From positions 13,065-38,999 of the forward strand of contig DCUF01000050.1 of the NCBI GenBank assembly GCA_002328485.1: 25,935 nucleotides of DNA, written 5' to 3'. This document shows, one piece after another, positions 1-7,383 of the stretch. A program made the position numbers and the translations under genes. The notes under the pieces were generated by a model. It worked only from the letters and a program-made list of their open reading frames with translations. It did not search any database and was not told the DNA's origin. The DNA is from Deltaproteobacteria bacterium UBA2221. GTDB lineage: Bacteria; Desulfobacterota; Syntrophorhabdia; Syntrophorhabdales; WCHB1-27. The stretch's first letter is position 1. Each line of letters starts with the position of its first letter.

Positions 1-1625
1 TGGGCCTCTTCTCGAAGATCCACCCCATCCGGTCTCATTCCATTGCTGCCCAGGGCGGGATAAACGCCTGCCTGGCGAACCATCCTGATGCAAGGGACGA
101 TACGTGGGAAAAGCACGCTTTCGACACGGTGAAGGGGAGCGACTATCTCGCAGATCAGGATGCCGTCGAGATCATGTGTCGCGAGGCGCCGAACATTGTT
201 TATGAAATGGAACATTGGGGATGCCCCTTCAGCAGGTTCTCCGATTGTTCCATTGCCCAGCGCCCTTTCGGCGGGGCGGGCTACCCCAGGACCTGCTTTT
301 CCGCGGACCTCACCGGCCACGTACTCCTCAACACCTTGTATGAACGGTCGATCTTCAAAGGGATCAAGATCCATCAGGAATTTGTGGCCCTTGCCCTTGT
401 GCTTGAGGGCGGGGCCTGTCGCGGCGCCATCTTCCTCGACCAACTGACCGGGCAGATCGTGCCGGTTGCCGCCCGGGCCACCCTTTTCGCCACCGGCGGA
501 TACGGCAGGGTCTACTATTACTCCACCAACGCCTTGAGCAACACGGGAAGCGGGATCGGCATCCCCTACCGGGCAGGTGTCCCCATCAAAGATATGGAGT
601 TTGTCCAGTTTCATCCCACCTCCCTGATCGGCTCCAACATCCTGATGACGGAGGGGTGCAGAGGGGAAGGGGGTTATCTCCTCAACAACAAGGGCGAGCG
701 GTTCATGGAACGCTATGCCCCAAAGGCTATGGAACTTGCCCCCCGGGATATCGTGTCGCGGAGCATCCAGACAGAGATCGAGGCGGGAAGGGGCTTCCAC
801 CACGAGCTAGGCACCTATGTTCAGTTGGATCTGAGGCACCTCGGGGAGAAGAAGATTATGGAGAGGCTCCCCGGGATCCACTCCATCTGCCTTGATTTTG
901 CTGGGATCGATCCCATCCGCGAGCCCATCCCGATCATGCCTTCCCAGCACTATTCCATGGGAGGCATCGATACAGGGAAAGGCTCAGAAACCGAGCTCCA
1001 GGGTTTTTATGCTGCCGGTGAATGCGCCTGCGTGAGCGTCCACGGAGCCAATAGGCTCGGCGGAAACTCGCTTCTCGATACCATTGTCTTTGGAAAACTC
1101 GGGGCCGCCGCAATCGATCAATACCTTCAAAGCCACCCGGAAACGAGGTCTGAAGAGAGGGTGTTTACCGATAGGATCAAAGAGATCGACGCCAGAATCG
1201 ATGCCATGGCCAGGCCGAAGGGCGAAAAACCCTTCAAGATCCTGGATGAGCTGCGCCGGGCCATGAGCGATGATGTGGGAATCTTCCGGACCAGGGCCGA
1301 GCTGGAGCAGGCACTCAACAGGATAGCCGAGCTGAAGGAGCGGTACCGGAATATCTCGATTTCATCATCGAAACGGATCATGAACTATGAACTCATCGGC
1401 GCCTTCGAGCTGGAGCACATGCTCGATATGGGTCACATCATCACCCTGGGGGCCCTGCTCCGTGAGGAGAGCAGGGGCGCCCATTCCCGGCGCGACTTTC
1501 CCGAGCGGAGGGATGCCGAATGGTTGAAACATACGGTGGCCACGATTGGCGCCCATGGCGAGCCGGTGATTAGTTACCGGGATGTCGCCATCACCCACTA
1601 CACGCCCATGGAGAGGAAGTATTGA
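1..1625 (+). CDS. sdhA: Succinate dehydrogenase / fumarate reductase flavoprotein subunit (5' partial)
   Basis: FAD-containing catalytic subunit that interconverts succinate and fumarate on the inner face of the membrane. The reading frame is already open at base 3, so the N-terminus with the dinucleotide fold lies outside the window; the GTG at 129 is internal. Visible landmarks are the covalent-FAD histidine motif RSHSIAAQGGINA right at the left edge, the substrate-site stretches FVQFHPTSL and RGEGGYLLN, the catalytic arginine region APRDIVSRSI, PSQHYSMGGI, the FAD-binding GECACVSVHGANRLGGNSL, and the family C-terminal ESRGAHSRRDFPERRDAEW. All catalytic residues I can place are intact. It overlaps the next gene by 4 bases. 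Whether it works as dehydrogenase or fumarate reductase cannot be decided from sequence. Confidence 0.96.
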   Translation, partial: GLFSKIHPIRSHSIAAQGGINACLANHPDARDDTWEKHAFDTVKGSDYLADQDAVEIMCREAPNIVYEMEHWGCPFSRFSDCSIAQRPFGGAGYPRTCFSADLTGHVLLNTLYERSIFKGIKIHQEFVALALVLEGGACRGAIFLDQLTGQIVPVAARATLFATGGYGRVYYYSTNALSNTGSGIGIPYRAGVPIKDMEFVQFHPTSLIGSNILMTEGCRGEGGYLLNNKGERFMERYAPKAMELAPRDIVSRSIQTEIEAGRGFHHELGTYVQLDLRHLGEKKIMERLPGIHSICLDFAGIDPIREPIPIMPSQHYSMGGIDTGKGSETELQGFYAAGECACVSVHGANRLGGNSLLDTIVFGKLGAAAIDQYLQSHPETRSEERVFTDRIKEIDARIDAMARPKGEKPFKILDELRRAMSDDVGIFRTRAELEQALNRIAELKERYRNISISSSKRIMNYELIGAFELEHMLDMGHIITLGALLREESRGAHSRRDFPERRDAEWLKHTVATIGAHGEPVISYRDVAITHYTPMERKY

Positions 1626-2377
1626 GCGAGAGGGACCAAGGCGCCTACTATACCTTCAAGATCCTGCGGAGCGACGCCTCCGAACCTGCGGACGAACCCC
1701 ATTTTCAATCCTATCGGGTAAGGGTGATTCCGGGGCTGACGGTCTTGGCTGTGCTGCTCCGGATCCGCGACGAGATCGACGGCACTCTCGCCTTCCGATC
1801 CTCGTGTAGATCGGCGGTCTGCGGGTCCTGCGCCATGGTGATCAACGGGAAGATAGACCTGGCCTGCCGGACCCAGGCCGGCGCCTTCGAATCAAGAACG
1901 ATTATATTAGAGCCCCTGCCGAACCTGCAGATCATAAAAGACCTCGTGGTCGACATGACCCCTTTCTGGAATATGTACGAGAAAGTGAAACCCTACCTCA
2001 TCCGAAATACCAGTGATGAGGGCAAGGAGATCTCACAGACAGAGGAGGAGCGCGGCAGGATCGACCAGTACGTCAACTGCATCCTGTGTGCCTGCTGCTA
2101 CGGCGCGTGCCCGGTCCTCTCCCGCGATCCGGACTATCTCGGCCCGGCCGCCCTGGCCAAACTGCAAAGATTTGCCCTTGATTCGAGGGATGAGCGTCCC
2201 CGTAGCTTTCTGGACGAGATCGACAGCGACAAGGGCGTGTGGGGATGCGACACCGTGCTCCGCTGCATCGACGCCTGCCCGAAGAACGTCCGTCCCACCG
2301 ACTCGATTGTGGGGCTTCGAAAAAGCCTGCTGAAACACCGTTTGTTTAAAAGGAACGGAAAGAGCGCGAAATGGTAA
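1622..2377 (+). CDS. sdhB: Succinate dehydrogenase / fumarate reductase iron-sulfur subunit
   Basis: Electron-wire subunit (251 aa, usual family length) that passes electrons between the flavin and a membrane quinone site. The N-terminal ferredoxin domain has the [2Fe-2S] cysteines C62, C67, C70 and C82. The C-terminal domain has the [4Fe-4S] ligands C153, C156, C159 and C163, and the [3Fe-4S] ligands C209, C215 and C219. The start is a TTG whose TTGA overlaps the sdhA stop, which suggests translational coupling; the next in-frame ATG lies too far inside the protein. No SdhC/SdhD membrane anchor follows. The next genes are a Rieske protein and cytochrome b. An anchor could still sit upstream of sdhA, beyond the window. 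The stop codon lies within the left arm of an inverted repeat. Confidence 0.96.
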   Translation: MSERDQGAYYTFKILRSDASEPADEPHFQSYRVRVIPGLTVLAVLLRIRDEIDGTLAFRSSCRSAVCGSCAMVINGKIDLACRTQAGAFESRTIILEPLPNLQIIKDLVVDMTPFWNMYEKVKPYLIRNTSDEGKEISQTEEERGRIDQYVNCILCACCYGACPVLSRDPDYLGPAALAKLQRFALDSRDERPRSFLDEIDSDKGVWGCDTVLRCIDACPKNVRPTDSIVGLRKSLLKHRLFKRNGKSAKW

Positions 2378-2438
2378 AATGGCGAAATGAGACAAACGAT
2401 GTAATGCTTTTCCTAGTTTGCTACTTCGCCATTTTACC
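2373..2438. repeat. Inverted repeat overlapping the sdhB stop codon
   Basis: GGTAAAATGGCGAA (2373-2386) is matched exactly by TTCGCCATTTTACC (2425-2438), a 14-bp perfect inverted repeat with a 38-base spacer. The left arm contains the TAA stop of sdhB. Related A-rich words (GCAAATAGCAAAGTGGCAAAAT) recur at 2959-2980, just before cytochrome b, so this looks like a small family of spacer repeats. No T-run follows the right arm, so a classic terminator is unlikely; an mRNA-processing or attenuation hairpin is possible. Confidence 0.6.
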
Positions 2439-2465
2439 GTTTGCATCTTTGCCACTGGGTGGGGC

Positions 2466-2936
2466 ATGAAGCTCGATTATTCCCTCGTAACTAGAAGGAC
2501 CTTTTTAAACACCCTTTTTGGCGGTTGGCTTGGAACGTTCCTTGCGGGGAGCCTCTATGCCTTCTTCCGGTTCGCCTTTCCGACCCTCGGCAAGGAACCT
2601 GATTTCGTGGTCCTCAACCCGGACGATTTCCTCAATATTCCAGCCAATTCCACAAAACCTTTTGCCTGGGGAGGCAAGCTGGGCCTCATTTACAAGAAAC
2701 AGGACAATACCCTACACGCCCTCAAGGGTGTCTGTTCCCATATGGAATGCAACGTCGTCTACAAGCCGGAGGAGAAGAAGTTCTATTGTCCTTGCCACAA
2801 GGGATGGTTCGACGAGAACGGCAAGAATATAGAAGGGCCGCCGCCGAAGCCGCTTGAGTTCTTCGACCATCGCCTGGAAGGGGACAAGCTTCTGGTCTAT
2901 CGAAAAGGGGTGCAGGTTGAGCTGCCGACGGCGTAA
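2466..2936 (+). CDS. Rieske [2Fe-2S] protein of a cytochrome bc/b6f-type complex
   Basis: A 156-aa quinol-oxidizing iron-sulfur protein. The N-terminus carries a twin-arginine motif (TRRTFLN, residues 9-15) followed by a hydrophobic segment (about 13-34), as expected for a Tat-exported, membrane-anchored Rieske protein. Box 1 is C90-S-H92-M-E-C95 and box 2 is C108-P-C110-H111-K-G. C90, H92, C108 and H111 are the expected cluster ligands, and C95-C110 the disulfide. The open frame extends back to a TTG at 2418. I prefer ATG 2466 because a G-rich ribosome-binding stretch (GGGTGGGG) precedes it and the Tat motif then sits near the N-terminus. It lies between sdhB and cytochrome b on the same strand. 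Confidence 0.93.
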   Translation: MKLDYSLVTRRTFLNTLFGGWLGTFLAGSLYAFFRFAFPTLGKEPDFVVLNPDDFLNIPANSTKPFAWGGKLGLIYKKQDNTLHALKGVCSHMECNVVYKPEEKKFYCPCHKGWFDENGKNIEGPPPKPLEFFDHRLEGDKLLVYRKGVQVELPTA

Positions 2937-2990
2937 GGGATGGATAAAAACAACGGTGCAAATAGCAAAGTGGCAAAATAGGGGTACGGA

Positions 2991-4052
2991 TTGAGCTGCC
3001 GCAAGCTTAAAAAATGGATCTCAGATCGTTATGACCTTGAGCCCCTGAGGGAGCTTGCGGGAAGTAAGACGGTCCCGGTCCACAAACACGAAATCTGGTA
3101 CTATACGGGCGGAATCGTCCTCTTTCTCTTCGCCGTCCAATTCATCACGGGCATGGCCCTTGCCTTCTACTACGTCCCCTATTTCGAGCAGGCAAACAAG
3201 AGCGTGGTGGAGATCGCCACCAAACTGAATATGGGGTGGTTCTTCCGCTCTCTTCATCACTGGGGAGCTCAGCTTGCGATTTTCGTCCTCTTTGTCCACG
3301 TGTTCTCCACGCTCCTTTTAAAATCCTATAGAAAGCCCCGAGAACTCGTGTGGGTTTCCGGCTTTCTCCTTCTCGGCATATCCATCTTTTTTGGACTGAG
3401 TGGGTATTTTCTCCTCTGGGATGAGCGGGCCTTCGCAGCCGTAAGGGTGGCAACAGGAGGGGCAGGCAATCTTCCCGTGCTTGGCGGGTTTATCAAGGGC
3501 TTCTTGCGGGGTGGCATCGATGTGACCGGTGAGACCCTCACCCGCTTCTATGCCTTCCACGTGAGTGTCCTTCCCCTGTTTACCCTTACCCTGATGGGGG
3601 TGCATCTCTTTCTTGTGCAGGTCCACGGCATGAGCGTGCCCCTTTCACAGAAAGGACGGGAAGGCCGCGTGCCCTTTTTCCCGAATGTTTTCTACCGGGA
3701 TCTTATGGTCTGGCTTGTCGTGCTGGGCATCGTCGTGACCCTGGCCGTTCTTCTTCCTCCCGAGATCGGGAATAAGGCCGATCCTCTCGCGCCGCCGCCG
3801 GAGGGGGTGAAACCTGAATGGTACTTCCTTTTTCTCTTCCAGACCCTCAAGCTTTTCCCAGGCGAGATCCTTGGACTGAACGGCGAGACCATTGCCGTTG
3901 TGCTCATATCCCTGGCCATTCTCTTCTTCTTTCTTATCCCCTTTTTCGACCGCAAGTCGAGCAGGGAGGAGAAAGGCAGATTGTTTACCTGGATAGGGGC
4001 GTTCTACACCCTCTATTTTGTTGTCATGACGATCATCGGTTTTCTGACATAG
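2991..4052 (+). CDS. Cytochrome b (fused b6 plus subunit IV type)
   Basis: A 353-aa integral membrane dihaem protein, the quinone-reacting core of a bc-type complex. Haem histidines are H89 and H103 (13 residues between) and H190 and H205 (14 between); the second spacing is the one known from cytochrome b6 rather than mitochondrial b. The quinol-oxidation motif PEWYFL is present in the C-terminal half (GVKPEWYFLFLFQTLK), and the chain continues through further hydrophobic segments, so b6-like and subunit-IV-like parts are fused in one protein. It starts at TTG 2991 behind AGGGG; there is no better in-frame ATG. A cytochrome c1 or other c-haem gene (CxxCH) would normally follow but is absent here. 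A 50-codon membrane protein follows instead after 9 bases. Confidence 0.93.
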   Translation: MSCRKLKKWISDRYDLEPLRELAGSKTVPVHKHEIWYYTGGIVLFLFAVQFITGMALAFYYVPYFEQANKSVVEIATKLNMGWFFRSLHHWGAQLAIFVLFVHVFSTLLLKSYRKPRELVWVSGFLLLGISIFFGLSGYFLLWDERAFAAVRVATGGAGNLPVLGGFIKGFLRGGIDVTGETLTRFYAFHVSVLPLFTLTLMGVHLFLVQVHGMSVPLSQKGREGRVPFFPNVFYRDLMVWLVVLGIVVTLAVLLPPEIGNKADPLAPPPEGVKPEWYFLFLFQTLKLFPGEILGLNGETIAVVLISLAILFFFLIPFFDRKSSREEKGRLFTWIGAFYTLYFVVMTIIGFLT

Positions 4053-4061
4053 GGAGGCACC

Positions 4062-4214
4062 TTGGAACGCTTCATCATCTATGAAAATTTGGCCCTCTTC
4101 TGGATCGGCATTATCGGGCTGATCATCATCATCCGCATGAAGCTCAAAGAGATCGAGAGGACCCAGGCCCTGGGTGCGGACGAAGAAGAAAAGGACGCGC
4201 CAGTCCTCGAATAG
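4062..4214 (+). CDS. Small single-span membrane protein, putative accessory subunit of the cytochrome b complex
   Basis: A 50-codon frame starting at TTG 4062, with a strong ribosome-binding site (GGGAGG, 4052-4057) and only 9 bases after cytochrome b. The protein begins ERFIIYENLALFWIGIIG, continues with a run of isoleucines to about residue 24, and then has a basic patch (RMKLKEIER) and an acidic tail (ADEEEKD). It therefore has one transmembrane helix, probably with a cytoplasmic C-terminus. I recognise no family. Position, spacing and topology suggest a small structural subunit like those in b6f and bc complexes. That role is inference; the coding call rests on the Shine-Dalgarno, operon spacing and clean hydrophobic profile. 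Confidence 0.65.
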   Translation: MERFIIYENLALFWIGIIGLIIIIRMKLKEIERTQALGADEEEKDAPVLE

Positions 4215-4378
4215 ACCGTTTCCCAAAATAAAGTATGGTCTCGTGTTTCATACTTCCGACCTGGCATTCCCTTCCATGCGCTCAGTGCTTCCGCCTTGTC
4301 CTCCTGACGGTTCCTCCCGCCTGACTCGGGTGCCACCCGTGAAGATGGCCTTAACCTCCGCAGATTTGTTGGGAGACA

Positions 4379-4413
4379 GGGGTGCCCGGCAAAGACAAGC
4401 GCTCGGACACCCT
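4379..4413. repeat. GC-rich hairpin in the sdh/malic enzyme gap
   Basis: GGGGTGCCCGG (4379-4389) can pair with CTCGGACACCCT (4402-4413) around a 12-base loop, with one internal mismatch and G-T wobbles at the ends. No T-run follows on either strand, so it is not a standard terminator. Confidence 0.5.
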
Positions 4414-4518
4414 CGTCATGCACCCACCGCTCCTTCCACTGTAAGAGGGGCACCCAAGAGGCTCTCGCAAGGCGCACTCCAGGGAACGCCAAGCCAGAGC
4501 GCAATGGGGAATTAATTT

Positions 4519-4534
4519 TGGTGATCGATCACCA
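4519..4534. promoter_or_regulatory. 16-bp perfect palindrome, candidate operator
   Basis: TGGTGATCGATCACCA is a perfect 16-bp palindrome. The TGGT...ACCA ends resemble operators of GntR-family (FadR/LldR-like) regulators, but the half-site spacing is not the standard one. It lies about 330 bp upstream of the predicted promoter of the malic enzyme gene. Regulator and target are unknown. Confidence 0.35.
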
Positions 4535-4661
4535 CTGCCCGCTCAATGAAAAAAGGATCCGTCTCGAGCTTCTCATAGTCGGTGTGGTGAATGTACCGTG
4601 ACCGTTATCGTCCTCGAAGCTTGAGATCTCGGCGATTTCCGTATTTTAAGGGACATGAGCC

Positions 4662-4686
4662 CGGGCAGGAAGACATTCCTTGCCCG
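4662..4686. repeat. Hairpin in the sdh/malic enzyme gap
   Basis: CGGGCAGGAA (4662-4671) pairs with TTCCTTGCCCG (4676-4686), with one bulged base and a GACA loop. No T-run follows, so its role is unknown. Confidence 0.45.
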
Positions 4687-4850
4687 AGTAGATCGCTGGA
4701 AAAGACAGCCGGATAGATGGGATGTCGAAGATGGATCAAAGGAAATTGATAAACGTGATCGCGACTTGCTGGATGCACCCGAACTGATCAAAACGGCAAT
4801 GGCAGGCCTTCGCGGCCCTTGCCTTCCCTCGCGATAAGAAAGCTCAATCA

Positions 4851-4879
4851 TTGACTTCTCTTGCCCAGGGCGATATTCT
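4851..4879 (+). promoter_or_regulatory. Predicted sigma70-type promoter for malic enzyme-fumarase genes
   Basis: TTGACT (4851-4856) and TATTCT (4874-4879) are 17 bases apart. Transcription would begin near 4886, leaving a leader of about 90 bases that contains the small inverted repeats GTTCTTACGAAC and ATCGC...GCGAT (to 4922) before the strong ribosome-binding site AAGGAGG. Confidence 0.5.
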
Positions 4880-4976
4880 TCTCAAGTTCTTACGAACTGA
4901 ATCGCCTTCCCGCGAAGCGATGTAGATTAGATTTTTTACCGAAAGAGAACAGACATAGATTTGAAGGAGGAGATAG

Positions 4977-6323
4977 ATGGAAGAGCATAGGGCTACAAAA
5001 GAAGAGCTAATCGCTAAGGCTGAAAAGCCGGCCAAAGACTCCCTCAAGATGCACCCTTTTTACAAGGGCAAGATAGAGGTAGTCCCCAAATGCGTGATTC
5101 GCAGCGTCGATGATTTCGCCGTCTGGTACACGCCTGGAGTAGCGGCGGTGTGCAAGGATATCGAGCGCGATCCGGAGGCTTCCTACATCCATACCGACCG
5201 GGCGAACATGGTGGGTATTGTTACCGATGGGACGCGGGTTTTGGGTCTCGGCGACATCGGCCCTTTGGCGGCAATGCCTGTAATGGAGGGCAAGGCCCTT
5301 CTTTTCAAGTATCTGGGCGGTGTCGACGCCTTCCCCATCTGCCTTGACACGAAAGACCCGGATGAATTCATCCGTACCGTGAAGCTCCTCCAGCCCTCCT
5401 TCGGCGGTATTAACCTCGAAGATATCGAAAACCCCAAGTGTTTTTACATCCTTGAGAAGTTGAGGGAAGAGGCCTCCATCCCGGTCTGGCATGATGACCA
5501 GCAGGGCACTGCGGCCGTAACCGTGGCAGGGTTGATTAATGCCCTGAAGATCGTGGGCAAGAAGATGGAGGAGGCGAAGATCACCATGGTCGGTATTGGG
5601 GCTGCCAACGTCTGCATCGTTCGCATGCTCATCAAGGCCGGTGCCGATCCGAAAAAGATCATCGTCGTTGATAGCAAGGGCATCCTCAACTGCAAACGGG
5701 ACGATATAAGACCTACCCACAAAGAGAAGCTCGAATTCTGCCAGACGACGAACGCCGCGAACAGGGATGGCGGGATCGAGGAAGCCATGAAGGGGCAGGA
5801 CGTGGTCATAGCCCTTTCCAAGCAGGGGCCGGACACGATACAGAAATCCTGGGTCAGCGCCATGGCAGACAACGCCATCGTTTTTGTCTGTGCCAACCCC
5901 ATCCCGGAGATGTGGCCCTGGGACGCCAAGGAGGCGGGGGCAAAGGTGGTGGCCACCGGGAGGAGCGATTTTGCCAATCAAGTCAACAATTCGATCGGTT
6001 TTCCCGCCATTTTCCGGGGCACCCTCGATGTCATGGCCCGGACCATTACCGACGAGATGTGTATTGCCGCAGCGGTGGAGCTGGCTAGATGCGCCGAGGA
6101 CAAGGGCATCCATGAGGATTACCTGCTGCCCACTATGGATGAATGGGAGGTATTTCCCAGGGAGGCCGTGGCAGTGGCGAAAAAGGCCATGGAGCAGGGC
6201 GTTGCGCGTCTGAAGCTAAGCGAGAAGGAACTCTTCCAGATGGCTGAAACGAAGATAAGGAGGGCTCGGGACGAAGTGGGCCTGCTCATGGAGAAAGGCA
6301 TTATCCCGCCCTACGAGGAGTAG
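4977..6323 (+). CDS. Malic enzyme (malate to pyruvate plus CO2), probably NAD-dependent
   Basis: A 448-aa short-form bacterial malic enzyme that oxidatively decarboxylates malate in the cytosol, or works in reverse. The N-terminal malic domain has the catalytic tyrosine in VWYTPGVAAV (Y51), the GDIGPLAAMPVMEGK stretch with the catalytic lysine, and the metal-binding WHDDQQGTAA. The C-terminal Rossmann domain has VGIGAANVC followed by IVVDSKG. The aspartate after the second strand favours NAD over NADP, which is family-based inference. The C-terminal tail (KLSEKELFQMAETKIRRARDEVGLLMEKG) is helical and charged. Start ATG 4977 sits behind AAGGAGGAGATAG. Fumarase alpha begins 2 bases after the stop, so the two are an operon. 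With fumarase and SDH it connects the C4 acids to pyruvate. Confidence 0.95.
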   Translation: MEEHRATKEELIAKAEKPAKDSLKMHPFYKGKIEVVPKCVIRSVDDFAVWYTPGVAAVCKDIERDPEASYIHTDRANMVGIVTDGTRVLGLGDIGPLAAMPVMEGKALLFKYLGGVDAFPICLDTKDPDEFIRTVKLLQPSFGGINLEDIENPKCFYILEKLREEASIPVWHDDQQGTAAVTVAGLINALKIVGKKMEEAKITMVGIGAANVCIVRMLIKAGADPKKIIVVDSKGILNCKRDDIRPTHKEKLEFCQTTNAANRDGGIEEAMKGQDVVIALSKQGPDTIQKSWVSAMADNAIVFVCANPIPEMWPWDAKEAGAKVVATGRSDFANQVNNSIGFPAIFRGTLDVMARTITDEMCIAAAVELARCAEDKGIHEDYLLPTMDEWEVFPREAVAVAKKAMEQGVARLKLSEKELFQMAETKIRRARDEVGLLMEKGIIPPYEE

Positions 6324-6325
6324 CC

Positions 6326-7165
6326 ATGAGGGAGATCGACGTCGCGGAAATCACGCAAGCCCTTGAAAAGCTTTTTATAGATGCCAATAGGAACCTGTCT
6401 GACGAGGTCAGAGATGCCTTGGGCAGCGCCATCGACAGAGAGGAATCGCCCGTCGGTAAGGAGGTGCTTCGGGAACTGATCGGTAACGCCGACATCGCCC
6501 GCGACGAAGGCATACCGATCTGCCAGGACACGGGGCTGGCGGTCACATTTCTTGAGATAGGCCAGGACGTGCATATCGCGGGCGGGTCGCTTGACGATGC
6601 CGTCGCGGAAGGGGTGAGACGGGCCTACAAGAACGGCTTTTTGAGAAAATCGTGCTGCGATCCCTTTTCGAGGAAAAACACCGGCGACAATACCCCGCCT
6701 ATCGTACACGAAAAGATCGTGCCGGGTGATCGGATAAAGATCACGGTTTTCCCGAAGGGCGGTGGAAGCGAGAATTATAGCGCAGTGAGGATGCTCGTCC
6801 CATCAGAGGGAAAGGCCGGTGTGAAGGATTTTGTCCTCGAAATGGTTGCGAAGGGTGGCCCCAATCCGTGCCCGCCCATCATTGTCGGCGTGGGTATTGG
6901 TGGGAATTTCGAGACCTCGGCCCTTCTGTCGAAAGAGGCTTTGATGGTTCCGCCCGGTGAGCGTAATCAGGATCAGGAGATCGCGGCCTTCGAGATGGAG
7001 CTATTGGAGGAGATCAACCGATTGGGCATAGGGCCCCAGGGTTACGGAGGGACCGTTACCGCCCTCGACGTCCATGTCCTTGTGATGCCCTGCCACATTG
7101 CTTCTCTGCCCGTGGCAGTCAACATTCAATGCCACGTCCATCGTATCAAGAAGGCCGTTCTATAA
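6326..7165 (+). CDS. Fumarate hydratase class I, alpha subunit
   Basis: A 279-aa catalytic subunit of the oxygen-sensitive [4Fe-4S] fumarase (or the closely related tartrate dehydratase), which hydrates fumarate to malate. The three expected cluster cysteines are in PICQDTG, RKSCCDPFSRKNTGDN and GGPNPCPPIIVGVGIGG. The family stretch GGGSENYSAVRMLVP is present. Length is that of stand-alone alpha subunits, not of the fused FumA/FumB enzymes. ATG 6326 follows the malic enzyme stop by 2 bases, with GAGGAG just upstream. The beta subunit is 380 bases further on rather than directly adjacent, which is odd for an obligate pair. Fumarase is preferred over tartrate dehydratase because of the malic enzyme neighbour. 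Confidence 0.94.
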   Translation: MREIDVAEITQALEKLFIDANRNLSDEVRDALGSAIDREESPVGKEVLRELIGNADIARDEGIPICQDTGLAVTFLEIGQDVHIAGGSLDDAVAEGVRRAYKNGFLRKSCCDPFSRKNTGDNTPPIVHEKIVPGDRIKITVFPKGGGSENYSAVRMLVPSEGKAGVKDFVLEMVAKGGPNPCPPIIVGVGIGGNFETSALLSKEALMVPPGERNQDQEIAAFEMELLEEINRLGIGPQGYGGTVTALDVHVLVMPCHIASLPVAVNIQCHVHRIKKAVL

Positions 7166-7310
7166 GGTCGTTCCATTGCCGGCTGAGGCTTGGAAGATAT
7201 GGTCAAACGATTATGGAAAAACCCCCGAAGCAAATCAAATGAAGACGTGGACAAACAATCGGTTTGGTAGCGGAGAAACAAATACGACAACGATAGGCAG
7301 TCTTTTTACC

Positions 7311-7353
7311 TGCCGTGCTATATCAGCGTCAAAGTAGCTGATATAGCACGGCA
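7311..7353. repeat. 17-bp perfect inverted repeat between the fumarase subunit genes
   Basis: TGCCGTGCTATATCAGC (7311-7327) and GCTGATATAGCACGGCA (7337-7353) are exact reverse complements around a 9-base loop (GTCAAAGTA). It is the strongest hairpin in the window. No T-run follows on the plus strand, and on the minus strand an A-run follows instead, so it is not an ordinary terminator on either strand. It lies in the 380-base spacer 7166-7545, where I see no gene. An mRNA-processing hairpin, operator or miniature mobile element are all possible. Confidence 0.8.
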
Positions 7354-7383
7354 TCGGTGGACAACGGCGTGCAGGAAATGGTT

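Larger units (their letters stand above)
4215..4850. other. Long non-coding gap with several hairpins; possible decayed or RNA element
   Basis: No convincing gene. Short frames on both strands (for example 4079-4504 on the minus strand and 4655-4837 on the plus) have no recognisable motif. The first 280 bases are rich in GC hairpins, such as CGGGTGCCACCCG at 4327-4339. The stretch could be a structured RNA, a repeat, or the remains of a gene; I cannot choose among these by eye. Confidence 0.4.

Noticed and set aside
4320..4345. Minus-strand GGGTGGCACCCG resembling a T-box antiterminator word
   Set aside because: The match is partial, no specifier-loop context is visible, and the minus strand downstream runs antisense to the cytochrome b genes with no aminoacyl or amino-acid gene.
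4079..4504. Minus-strand 141-codon frame in the gap after cytochrome b
   Set aside because: It runs into the coding region of the 50-aa gene, has no motif, and has arginine/proline-rich composition typical of chance frames in GC-rich DNA.
4655..4837. Plus-strand 60-codon frame in the same gap
   Set aside because: It starts within a hairpin without a ribosome-binding site and shows no hydrophobic or domain pattern.
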